From positions 2,604,001 to 2,668,000 of the forward strand of contig NC_049565.1 of the NCBI RefSeq assembly GCF_013368755.1: 64,000 nucleotides of DNA, given 5' to 3'. Shown one piece after another: positions 1 through 9,682 of the stretch. The notes beneath the pieces are model-generated. The model saw only the letters and a list, made by a program, of their open reading frames with translations, had not been told where the DNA came from and did not search any database. The stretch's first letter is position 1. Each line of letters opens with the position of its first letter. The stretch is from Talaromyces rugulosus (Eukaryota; Ascomycota; Eurotiomycetes; Eurotiales; Trichocomaceae). A program made the position numbers and the translations under genes.

Positions 1-975
1 GGTGGCATGTTTCCGCTCGTATTCCGTGCCTCCCCCTTGCCCCATGATGCTGCCGTCGAACTCTCGGGGTCTTCGTTGTATTCTTGCTGCGCGCTATTTC
101 GGGGCAGCTGCGAGAGAAGCCTAGGGTCGATAGTCGTGGACGTGCCAGGCTGGAAATCTGGTGTGATCGTCCCATCGGTTAGCTCGTTCAGTGTGTCTGG
201 CTGCATTTGTCCGGGTTCTTTCCAGGCGAACGTATTCAATTCCTCAAAATCGTTAGATATCGTGGGAGTCGCGACATAGTCATTATCCCAGTCGCCAGCA
301 TCTGAAAGCGGCAAACCCCGCTTCGCGAGAAATTTTCTAGCCAGTCGAAGATCACCGAGCTCGCACAGAAGATACTTCATCTTGGAGTTGTTTTTTATAA
401 CCTTGTGGCAGCGAGCCCACGACTTTCGCGACATGATCATCTGCTCTGGGATCGAATACTTTTGCAACTGCGAGTAGTCCAGACCCAGGATAGCGCGCAT
501 CTGCGTGGCTCGCATTTCTTCTAGGATTTTGTTCTCGTATTCGATATCTTGATCTCGTTTGTTAAGATTCCGTTGCAACTCGACGACTTCTTTGTTACTG
601 AGACTTAGCACTTTCTGGATTTTTCCCATATGCCAGCGGAGAAGCATATTATCCGCGATTTCAATCTGCAGGCCGAGAGCTAGGTCGCACCATGTTGGGT
701 CCTCCTTTAAACAAAAAAAAAAAAATAAGAATCAGCCATGTTTCTATATCACTCAAAACGACCACTCACCTCAGGCCGCGGCTCCGGAACAATCGTTTCT
801 CCATCATCAGTGTCACTTACAGACAGGTCTGAAATGCTCGTTTGACTCATAACCAACATATTCGCCGCATACTGGGGGTTCTGGGGCCCGTTGCTTGCTA
901 CGAAATTATCAAAATCTCGAAGAGACACACAAGAATAGTCCTCCCCATATTCCGTTCTTGGAACTGTATACACAC

Positions 976-1027
<52 letters not shown>

Positions 1028-1345
1028 TTCGTCATCTTTGTCTTCCTCTTCTCTCCCCTTGTTCACCGCGCTGCGGCTGCAGTTTTGTTTACCGGGCGGT
1101 CGTGGATGGTCCAAAGTGGGAAACGCGGCCGGTGGAAGATTTGGATTGAATTCGACGTAATTAATTGGCGCAGTACGCCTCCGCGAGTATCGCAATTCTC
1201 GCGGTTCTTGTGGTTCTCGTGATACTCGTTGTTCCCTGGCAGTGCTTCCCTCCATTTCATCCTCGTACCTCCTTGGAGCTTTGATCACTGATCTGAGCCT
1301 CATGGTTAAAACGTGTTCGAAGGTGTTGATTGCGTAGTTTTCCAA
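1..1345 (-). CDS. Hypothetical protein with poly-Asp tract (3' partial)
   Basis: I do not recognise this family. Exon 1 is 770-1345 and exon 2 is 1-704, running off the left edge. The intron (705-769) has a GTGAGT donor and a T-rich stretch ending in AAAG, and phase is kept. The first 190 residues are rich in Arg, Glu and Pro and contain a run of 17 Asp encoded by a pure CAT/ATG repeat. The second exon reads openly for over 230 codons. It has a heptad-like Lys/Glu/Leu stretch (about residues 205-250) that could form a coiled coil, then a Ser/Thr/Pro-rich tail. No enzyme motif is visible. The acidic tract and coiled coil would suit a chromatin or scaffold protein, but that is a guess. The start ATG is the first in frame. 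Confidence 0.6.
976..1026. repeat. (CAT)17 trinucleotide repeat
   Basis: Seventeen uninterrupted CAT units. On the minus strand they encode the poly-Asp run of the hypothetical protein. In other frames the same repeat reads as poly-His or poly-Ile, which creates spurious plus-strand open frames. Pure triplet tracts of this length are usually length-polymorphic between strains. Confidence 0.95.
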
Positions 1346-1999
1346 AAGTTGTAGGTCTCGCGTTGAGAAAAAAAAGTATGAAAAAAGTTATATCGTAAGA
1401 GTAAGCAGAAAAACTTTTGTTGCTGTTGTTTTGTTGTTATTGTTGACATGAAAACACATCAGGCGAAGATACCTGTCTACTTATATCCAAAGACGCAGAC
1501 ATAAAAATGATGTGAAATTGGATATGGTTAATGACATTGAGAGTAATAAACAAACACATGAGGCTGAAACAAACAAGATGAAAAAATGCGGACAATCGGG
1601 TTGTTGAGGACAAAAGACAAAGAGGAGTGAAAAAAATAATTTGAGGGCTTGTCTCTTTGATGACCGCCCATATCAAAGGATCCTTGTTTGCACACACACA
1701 CAGTTGTGAGAGCTCTGGCAAACAGTGAAGGTACTGACTATACAGATTCTAAGACAAGTAAACAGCAAACATTGAAACTGAGTGATTATTTTTATTATTA
1801 TTATTGTTGTTGTTTCAAAAAATATAGGCTAATAAAAAAAAACGCGGATTCTTCAATTGTAGTATGCGCTTCAAAATGTACACAAGGGTATTACCCACCT
1901 CTTAACGCCTGGCTGGTGCGATCTATTGATCTCCCAAGTAGCAAAAGAACTCTCGTCAAACAACAAAACAACCCAAACGAGCCTTCTATGAAATATCCA
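1346..1999. other. Intergenic, no gene seen
   Basis: About 650 bases between the start of the left-most gene and the 3' end of the phosphatase-like gene, both on the minus strand. The stretch is AT-rich with several T and A runs. It would hold the promoter of the left gene and the 3' UTR of the next. I see no conserved open frame or RNA gene. Confidence 0.6.
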
Positions 2000-2974
2000 T
2001 CAATTCATGCGGTCTATGAAAGGAGCTGGCTTTTGTTTGACATGCCCCAAATTGTTCTCAGTGGCTGTATCACTACCCATGACCATGTCCCCATTAGCAT
2101 CAACCCCAGAGACATCGTCGCGGTCAGCAAAACTGCGTTTCTGTTTTATTCTTGCGGCCTGGTCTTCTGGAAGCAATCGCGCCGTATCTGGACCGGCATT
2201 ATTTTTTTCCTCTCGACGAGCCTTTGTGACTTGTCTCTTCGCGTCTAGGATTGCCCCAAATGAGAGGAGCATGGTCTGCACAGCCTCATCGACATTAATG
2301 CAGAACCGCCGGTGTTGTACACTCCACATTGCATTTGCCATGTCGAGATTGAACATGACCATCAAATACGCCATGGCAACAGTGGCAGACTTTTCATTAC
2401 CTGCTTCGCAGAACACGATCACTTTTGGTGGCAGTCCTGGCTGGGCCGAGGCGCCAGAGACGAGATGCTCGTTTATGCGACGAATCGCTCGAGGAAGGTG
2501 TGCAATTAGGTCCCAATCGCCGTCGACATCAATCGAGTCAGACTGAATCCCCAAATCTTCAGCGACTTTGGCGCCGGACATCAAGCGGGCAAGGACTGAT
2601 CTTTTGTCTCGGATAGACAGCAACAAAGTTATACCTTCCCTTTTCAAAAACTCCTTGTCTTTGCATGCCACTGATGGACCAAGGTACAGGAAGGACAGAA
2701 TCTGCTGAGCTTCTCGCCGCATAGCGTACACCCATGTGCCACCTAACGACTGGTGCGAGAAGCAGGCCGGGTCAACTTGGGTGAAGAAGCCTGGGCTGAC
2801 AAACTCGCCCACTTCAAATTCATGGTCAGTAGGCGGTGTGAGGGAAAAGGCCTTTGCTTGCCGGTCTCCAAGTGAGGCTGGGGGAACCATCAAGGTGTGA
2901 GATCCCTGAGGAATCGAGGTGTGGTAGGTATGTGCTGGGGCGTAGGCACTGTCGACAAGGTGGTTGCTCGCCAT
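2000..2974 (-). CDS. Dual-specificity phosphatase-like protein, probable pseudophosphatase (STYX-like)
   Basis: Single exon, 324 residues. Residues about 90-245 look like a dual-specificity phosphatase fold: a FLYLGP entry motif (residues 95-100), a general-acid-like loop around DVDGDWD (149-155), the P-loop region and a following helix. The P-loop reads VIVFCEAGNEKSA (185-197). The classical signature is HCxxGxxR(S/T); here His is Phe188, Cys189 is kept, and the phosphate-binding Arg is Lys195. Loss of that Arg normally abolishes or severely reduces catalysis, so a phosphoprotein-binding (STYX-like) role is inferred. The C-terminus (about 250-324) is charged and low in structure. The first 90 residues are Pro/Ser-rich with no motif. 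Weak activity cannot be excluded, since Cys is retained. Confidence 0.75.
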   Translation of the reverse strand: MASNHLVDSAYAPAHTYHTSIPQGSHTLMVPPASLGDRQAKAFSLTPPTDHEFEVGEFVSPGFFTQVDPACFSHQSLGGTWVYAMRREAQQILSFLYLGPSVACKDKEFLKREGITLLLSIRDKRSVLARLMSGAKVAEDLGIQSDSIDVDGDWDLIAHLPRAIRRINEHLVSGASAQPGLPPKVIVFCEAGNEKSATVAMAYLMVMFNLDMANAMWSVQHRRFCINVDEAVQTMLLSFGAILDAKRQVTKARREEKNNAGPDTARLLPEDQAARIKQKRSFADRDDVSGVDANGDMVMGSDTATENNLGHVKQKPAPFIDRMN

Positions 2975-4579
2975 AGCGGAGAAAAAGTCGGAATTGAGAT
3001 TAATCAGCCTCCGTTAAGTGATAGAAGAAGAATGAAGACGAAAAGCTTGAAATGAGAGGTGATGACTATTTATGACTCAGCCAACGTATTACGGTGCGGG
3101 TTTGTCCTTCTCCAGTGCCGATATTCAGCTGACCAATCTATGCCAGCGACAATTGGATACAAAGAAGAGTAACGTGGATGGTTGAAGGGAACAAAACAAT
3201 TCTTTGTTCGCCAGATGCTGACGAGAAGATCAGAGTTGCCCAAATTTGGACTAGGGCGATTGCGGCTGTGGTTCCGCCGCGGTGATTGGCCCGTGGGCAG
3301 TAGCAGCCTACGAGTCTGCTCATCATTGCTCACGCAGAATTTACGCAAAATATGAGTGAAAGGAATGGGGAAACATATACACAAGTGTCACTCGGATTTT
3401 ACTCGAAATGATGGTCGAAAATCACATATGTATCTCGCCCAAGGTGCTCTAGTTGGCTGAATAACACACGTGTCCATCGGTAGAAAGCTATACACTTTAA
3501 TGAGCACGTACTTTTTACCTCTGTATCATGTAATACATATTTATACATCAGTTGGTGCGTTGTAGAATTAGGGTTTATCAGTTGTAGGAATGTGGATTCA
3601 GGAACATGGACACTGGTGGTAATATTCATACAAAAGTAAATAACAAAACAAAGGTATCATGACTGTAACTCCTTTGATACACAGCATATGTCGGTTAATT
3701 CCACCGCAATGTCACGTTATATATTACCAGTGCGTAATATGAACGATACGTTACCAACCCAGACCGGATTGGTACACAAAACCAAGACAGATTTTGTTAT
3801 TGTCGGTATTGGCGACATAATCGGGCTGTCTGAATACGAATAGCCAGAAAGCCTAATCAGAAGGATTAACAAGGAAAATTAACCAGCAAGTGTAATTGAC
3901 GAAGCTGACCATTCGAGGGCGTAATAAACCACCGGGCGCACGGTACAACCATGAAATCTTGGGCCATCCAGGCCACCAGGGAGGCATAGTGGTAGTGAAA
4001 ATTGTGGTGATAGTTAAAGGCATGTTTATTTTTCTTGAATAGGCTGTTAGGGATATCTATCTATCCATCGAGGGGGAAAACAGATTATATAGTTAATAAA
4101 AGTGGGCCAACATCTAAGAACAAGCCAACGTTATGGGGTTGACGTTATTATTATTTATTCATATTTAATGTCTATACCGAGCCCTAGGCTATGACAGACA
4201 GGGTGTTGACGTTAATCGTGTTCTAGTAAAAACCATGACCACCATAATTAGTTCACATCAATATGATGGCATTAACATCGTGTTTATAATTAAAACCGTG
4301 GACTTCAATATATACTTTAGTACTACATGGAATACTAGAAAATATAGGATTGCTACATGTAATATCATTATGATGGATATTCCAACCAGGCACAATACGT
4401 GATAAATTTCGATTTGCATATTTACAATTTATCTATCGCTGTATTCATGCTATGTGCGATAATAAAAACAGATCTTGGTAACTTGGAAATAAGTTATTAT
4501 GTTTGTTGATTTACCAAGCTCAGTAAAGTGATCTGACGACAGATAATGGGCCAGGCCGGCCTAGCCCGAACATCGCTCG

Positions 4580-4612
4580 CGTCAGTTTCCCGTCAGTTTC
4601 CCGTCAGTTTCC
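4580..4612. repeat. Three tandem copies of an 11-bp unit
   Basis: The unit CGTCAGTTTCC is repeated three times head to tail without interruption, in intergenic DNA. There are no spacers, so it is not a CRISPR array. It could be a multi-copy protein-binding site or replication slippage. Confidence 0.9.
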
Positions 4613-4820
4613 CCTTGTCACGTAACTAATTAACCCCATGCCGAATTTAGAGTATTTTATTACTGGTTTGGACGTTTTTTTTTTCCCTTCTCTTTCCTCC
4701 CCCCCTTCCTCTCTCACGTAATGTTGTCGACCCCAGTTTACTGGCAAATATTCGAGCCCTGGTCTAAAAACGTCAGATGACGATTCTTAGTAGGTCTCGC
4801 CAATGTTTCAATAGAAAACG

Positions 4821-4839
4821 GAGAGAGAGAGAGAGAGAG
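4821..4839. repeat. (GA)n microsatellite
   Basis: A pure GA dinucleotide run of 19 bases, directly left of the first hairpin of the palindrome cluster. Confidence 0.95.
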
Positions 4840-4844
4840 CTCTG

Positions 4845-4881
4845 TATGGTCAATATTTGCGCTGTCCAAACATTGACCATA
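4845..4881. repeat. Inverted repeat 1, 15-bp arms
   Basis: The left arm TATGGTCAATATTTG (4845-4859) pairs with the right arm CAAACATTGACCATA (4867-4881). There is one mismatch and a 7-base loop. First of four hairpins within 420 bases. Confidence 0.9.
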
Positions 4882-5000
4882 ATCCATAATGCATTCTCTT
4901 GTTGTCAACGTTTCTGTGTGAAGATTTGATCGCTTTGCATGGTGCCTATTGTTACCTCACTAGCCATTACCTGGCTATGCAACTCGAAAGCCCGTATTAG

Positions 5001-5035
5001 GAAGGAGTTTGTCGAACTGTTTGGCAAACTCCTTC
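5001..5035. repeat. Inverted repeat 2, 11-bp arms
   Basis: The left arm GAAGGAGTTTG (5001-5011) is a perfect inverse of CAAACTCCTTC (5025-5035), with a 13-base loop. Confidence 0.9.
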
Positions 5036-5169
5036 TTTGTACAGATACTAATAAAGCTGGGCCAAGGTCTAAAAACTACAATTTTATCCCATTTAATCCA
5101 TGTACTCCAATTTGATCCGACCAGCAGTGGCAGAAGGAGTAGAAGGAGAGAGACATGGCTGAGAAGGAT

Positions 5170-5200
5170 GGTCAAATTCTGCACAGTGCAGAATTTGACC
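5170..5200. repeat. Near-perfect palindrome 3, 15-bp arms, 1-base spacer
   Basis: GGTCAAATTCTGCAC (5170-5184), one A, then its exact reverse complement (5186-5200). A 31-base quasi-palindrome without mismatch. Confidence 0.95.
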
Positions 5201-5229
5201 TTGCTTGGCACTGAAAGCTATTGACAAGG

Positions 5230-5264
5230 ATGCACAATGTTTCCCCAGGGGAAACATTGTGCAT
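5230..5264. repeat. Near-perfect palindrome 4, 17-bp arms, 1-base spacer
   Basis: ATGCACAATGTTTCCCC (5230-5246), one A, then its exact reverse complement (5248-5264). It lies 29 bases after palindrome 3 and has the same single-A centre but an unrelated arm sequence. Confidence 0.95.
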
Positions 5265-6003
5265 AGTGGCCCATTCTCCTACTGTCAACGTAATGTTGTT
5301 GCTGCCTAAGGCACCGGCGATCAATCTATTTCGGGAATGCTTATATGAGATGTGATCACCATGCATAAATTACACGCGCAAGGCTGAGCTGGACTTGGCA
5401 AGTCGGCTGAGTTAAATGTTAACCACAACTCCTTGCATTTCTGCTCGTGCCATTACGTGGTCTACATGTAGTCTAGAGTTTCAAGGTTTTAGCTTCGCGA
5501 TTCCAAAAATTCATTTCATTTAGTTGGCATCTTGAAGACGCACTTCATAAGTAGATAAAACACATATTGATAGCTGATATTGATAGCGTAAACGCGACAG
5601 AGAAAGAGAGAGGAAAGAGGAGTAGAGGAGAACAGATGAGTAGTGATGGTGGCAAGCAAGACAACATCAGGCAGGAGACAGGGTATATTTGTTTAATGAG
5701 ATATGCGAATTTGTGAAAAAGAACAACGCCCACTGCAAAGGAGGAGCTGCACAAGAGCTCGCTTTGCGGAATTTCCAGGTCCAAGACCAAAACGCCTGAT
5801 CTCTCGACAGCACGTAAAACACAGTTTCGTCACCAGTAAACCGTTTCCAAAAAACAAAACAAAAAAAAATCAAGAACTCAAAAACACCCGTTGGGCATGC
5901 AAACACATCGCAGTGTTGTCGTAAGATGAGAGTGGCAGAGAAAACGCCTCGGAAATGCTGAAAAACAAACTCAGGAAGAAGAGAGGGCGGGATCGGACAG
6001 CGG

Positions 6004-6905
6004 TCAAACTTCGCTAGTAGCAACTACCGACAAGCCGGGTTGAGGAATCGATTGCTGCAGACCAGCGACTATCCTCTCCAGTTCCTCCAAGCGTCGGTCC
6101 TTCTCCTCGACTTCACGCCGCAGGCGCTTCACCTCGTCGTGAAGGTCCACTGAATCGTCCCCATCTCCTTCCAGAACGTCTAGTGGCGACTCGGTAGCAT
6201 CGTGTTTGCGCTTTAGACTATTCGGGCTTTGCTCCAAGAACGTCGACTTGAGTCCTTCGACCTCGGCAACCGCAAGTGCTGAAAGCTCCGAAGAAGATCC
6301 CGTATCCGTGTGCATATGGCGGCGTCGCAGGTGCTCCTTCAGATTTTCTTGCCTGGTAAAACCATCGCCTTTGCTGCGGTTACAGTCGCCGTACGGACAC
6401 ATGAGCAACTTTTTGGCGGTCGCATTTTTCTTGTGCACTTCGCGTTGGTGTCGGAGAAGGCCACCCGAGTATGTAAATCCCTGAATTTTGTCACATCCTG
6501 GTTCCATGCATTTGTAAGGCCGATCGTGCTTGTCCATGTGTTTACTACAGATAGTCAGTATGCAAATCTTTTTTTTTTTTTAGTTTGAAAAGGGAGAATG
6601 ACTCACTTCCATTCACACGGGCGGCGAAATGTGGGCGGATTCGACTGGCAGTCGGTATGGTCGCAGTAGATCTGGTTGACCTCGTTCTTGGGGGGATCGC
6701 GCGACCGGCGCACCGACAGCCTCGGGCGCGTTCCATCTGTCGCAGGGTTTGAAATAGAGTCGGTCATTTTTGGAGGCGAAAGCGATTCGGGAGCAGCAAT
6801 GAGGATAGCGCTCGGTCCGCTCGGCCCTTCACTTCTTGGACTGGGATAGTCTGTACCGTCGCCCATGACAGCGGACATGAGAGAAAAAGGTCTGGCTAGC
6901 AGCAC
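6004..6905 (-). CDS. C2H2 zinc-finger protein
   Basis: Two exons (6607-6905 and 6004-6544, 62-bp intron), 279 residues. The intron splits the first finger. Joining the exons restores CEWNKHMDKHDRPYKC, which links finger 1 (YCDHTDC...HMDKH) to finger 2 (CMEPGCDKIQGFTYSGGLLR, then HQREVH). Finger 3 is CPYGDCNRSKGDGFTRQENL followed by KEHLRRRH. Residues about 205-265 are acidic and then heptad-like (DEVKRLRREVEEKDRRLEEL), a probable coiled coil for dimerisation. It is probably a nuclear DNA-binding regulator; targets are unknown. The start at 6905 is the first ATG. In-frame ATGs follow at 6878 (MSAVMGDG) and 6866 (MGDG), and the true start may be one of these. Confidence 0.8.
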
Positions 6906-8186
6906 GTCGAGTCGGACTTGGTTTCGCGCCGAATGGAGAATTGCGTATTATTATTCGGGAAAGGATGTGTTTCTGGAAGGGCAACAGTAGTCGAGAGAGA
7001 GCGGTGTAAATGGCAAAGGTCAATGTGGGTCGACTGGAGGGACGTGGTGGTGGCTAGTTATTAGAGCAGCATTCAGGCATCCGCGAAGGAGGCTTTCGGC
7101 TCGGCGATTGGGGGGGAAAGAAATTGCCACCTGAATTTTCAGGCGCACCGCCGCGTCGAGGGATTTGTCTCAAGCCACGCAAGATTTGGGGCGGAGGCTA
7201 TATGGAGAAAGATGGATACGATGGCGAGTTTTGAAGTATTTGCGGCGAGCACAGCAAGCGAAACAGCCCACACGTCGTGTGACCTGGCGATGACTCCACC
7301 CAAGGCAGCAAGGCAGGTACCGCGATCGTTCCAGTTGACTAGGATGTCGGGCGCGTGTAATGAACGTTGCCGGGTTAGCGTGCCAGTATGAGTCACGGCC
7401 GAACAAGAAGCAGAGATGAGTTGGTGATGACGACTATCGACTATTAATGAATGATGGATGATGCTGGTTGTTTTAGGCACGATCCGCCCAAGCGACGCCA
7501 CACCGCCACACTCGATCGTCGTCACGTGCACTGCGGCTGCCTGTCTGGGCGAATCTCTCGGCCGTTTCTCCTCTCTTCAAATCTTCGAAAAACAGTCATG
7601 TTCAGCAAGAGGGAAGGGGCAAAAAACAACCCGGCGAGAGCTGACGGATTATTTATTGTGTAGCCGACTTTCATTTTCTATGCCACGTCGTTTGCGGACC
7701 ACAGCGGGCCATTACAGTGCTCTTCTTCTCCGTCGCCTATCACAAAGCCAGCTCGACCTTGCTCCGACGATGCTACTGTCACCGACTTGCCGCCTACCTG
7801 TCTTGTCGCCTTGCGATACTCTACCGAGGGCGCTATACCACGTACCGGGTGAGGACTGGTCGAGGCCATTCTCCAGAGGTTGATCGGGGAGTGTGATCCA
7901 CTTGCAAATGTCAGACACTTGCAGGTGGATCGCCAGCTGTTGGTAGGCAGGGTTAGGCGCCTACGATGCTAGGCTGGGTCGGTGAGTCATACTTGGTGCG
8001 TATGCTGAGCTGCCTGCCGTTGCCTCTTTAGATTTTCGTAGATATCGATATATTTGAAACTAACTACGTAGCAACGAAGGCAGAACCCGAGAGTGGGGTA
8101 TGTATCCTGATGTATCACCTGTTGTCAGCTGGTGCATAAACTACAACCATGTAAATTTACATCTACCTACATGTAAACAACCAAAA
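6906..8186. other. Divergent promoter region, no gene seen
   Basis: About 1.3 kb between the start of the C2H2 gene (minus) and the start of the adenosine deaminase-like gene (plus). Open frames of up to 140 codons occur on both strands around 7140-7900. They overlap each other in antisense and show no recognisable domain, so I do not call them. The region would carry both promoters. Confidence 0.55.
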
Positions 8187-9459
8187 ATGACTATCTTGCC
8201 ACCAGTCAGCGAAGCATTTACCAAACACCTCCCAAAAATAGAGGTACTAGTACACATCTAGTCCCCGGCTAGCTAGCTGACACACAAAATATTGATTTGT
8301 ATGACTAGCTGCATGCCCATCTCAGCGGCAGCATCACCCGGGAATGTCTCCATGAGATATGGGTTCGAAAGATATCCCAGAATCCGCAACTCGCAGTTGA
8401 CGACCCATGCGTCTTGATGCCGCCGGGAAAGGTAGACTACGGGCTGAATATGTACTGTTTTTCCTCTCTTCTTTTTAAAACGACTTTGGACTGGCTGACC
8501 GGGGTAGATTTTTTGACGTCTTTTCAAAATCAATATATCATCTGTGCAACGACTTGGACAGCATTTCCTACGCTACGACTTCAGTTCTGAATGACTTTCA
8601 AAATGACGGTGTGCGATACCTGGAACTACGAACTACGCCCAGAGAGATCCACGATGATCGGGGAAACATCACTGTATCAAAAGAATATTACATTCTGACA
8701 GTTCTAGATGCGATCGACACCTTCCGAAAACGCCAAAGCCAGATCGACGAGGTCGACAGAATGTCCGTCTATCTCATCCTCTCCATCGACCGCGCCAGAG
8801 ACACGTCTGCTTCGGCCATGGAAGTAGTCGATCTTGCCATCAAGCACCGCAATATCAAAAACAACCAGCTGGCAATTGTCGGCATCGACCTCTGCGGGAA
8901 TCCGACCAAAGGCGACGTATCGATCTTTGGACGTGCATTCGCTCATGCAAAGGCACATGATCTGAAAATAACTCTGCATTTCGCCGAGACTGCATCGTCG
9001 GGGGACCCGAAAGAGCTAGAGACCTTGTTGTCGTTTGACCCGGACCGGCTGGGGCATGTTATCCACGTACCAGATGGAATCAAGGAGAAGATTGCCGACA
9101 AGGGTCTAGGACTTGAGTTGTGCTTGTCGTGTAATGTCCATGCCAAGATGATTGATGGCAGTTTTGAAGATCATCATTTTGGGTATTGGTGGATGAAGAA
9201 CTGTCCTGTGACTTTATGTGTAAGCTTTTTTTTCTCTCTCTAAACCCCCATTACCGAACTTTTCTCACATGGACAGACCGACGATGTGGGTTTTTTCTGT
9301 AGCCCCGTCTCGAACGAGTATTACCTGGCGTCGAAACATTTTGGTCTTGGATGTAGCGATTTGGTAGCTCTTTGTAAAAGAGGCGTGGGTTCGATTTTCG
9401 GGGGTGAGCACGAAAAGAATCGTCTGTGGCATCTGTTAGAGAATTACATTAAGGGGTAG
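8187..9459 (+). CDS. Adenosine deaminase-like protein (ADAL / N6-methyl-AMP deaminase family)
   Basis: Four exons: 8187-8243, 8309-8451, 8508-9219 and 9277-9459, giving 364 codons including the stop, close to the usual ADAL length. Exon 1 ends in LPKIE and exon 2 begins LHAHLSGSI, which supplies the metal-binding HxH of the adenosine deaminase fold. Exon 3 carries YLELRTTPRE, ITLHFAET (zinc ligand His and catalytic Glu) and DRLGHVIHV. Exon 4 starts with TDDVGFF, whose Asp completes the metal site. The ADAL subgroup acts on N6-substituted AMP rather than adenosine. That assignment rests on the FFDVFSKSIYHLCND and PPGKVDYGLN segments and is inferred. Without the splicing the active site would be lost, so the short exons are well supported. 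Probably cytosolic. Confidence 0.88.
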
Positions 9460-9682
9460 ATACATAGTCTGTAGTAAATAAACAATAACAAGTTATATTG
9501 AGTTTCTTCTGAATATATTCAGAGGTCATTTACGATTATTCTTAACTTTTGTAACTGTTTCACCCAGTAATCGGTTACATGTGTATTCGTTCAGAATACA
9601 TTTATTGTAATTGCAAAAATAATCCACAATTCATTCAATCTATATAACCCCCCCTTCTTCAAGTACCCTTTTCTCGTTCCAT

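Larger units (their letters stand above)
2975..6003. other. 3 kb AT-rich intergenic region with palindrome cluster
   Basis: No open frame here has family resemblance or convincing codon usage. The left 500 bases would be the promoter of the phosphatase-like gene. The right 400 bases would be 3' UTR of the zinc-finger gene. The middle (3600-4560) is strongly AT-rich. The stretch 4560-5270 holds a three-copy 11-bp tandem repeat, a GA microsatellite and four inverted repeats listed separately. It may be a remnant of mobile DNA, but I see no transposase. Confidence 0.55.

Noticed and set aside
842..1222. Plus-strand open frames with poly-His and poly-Ile
   Set aside because: They are other frames of the CAT repeat inside the minus-strand gene and have no other protein-like content.
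4580..4612. Possible CRISPR-like array
   Set aside because: The units are contiguous with no spacers, only 11 bp long, and the genome is eukaryotic.
7139..7918. Open frames of 130-141 codons on both strands
   Set aside because: They overlap in antisense, have no recognisable motif, and lie in the divergent promoter between two good gene models.
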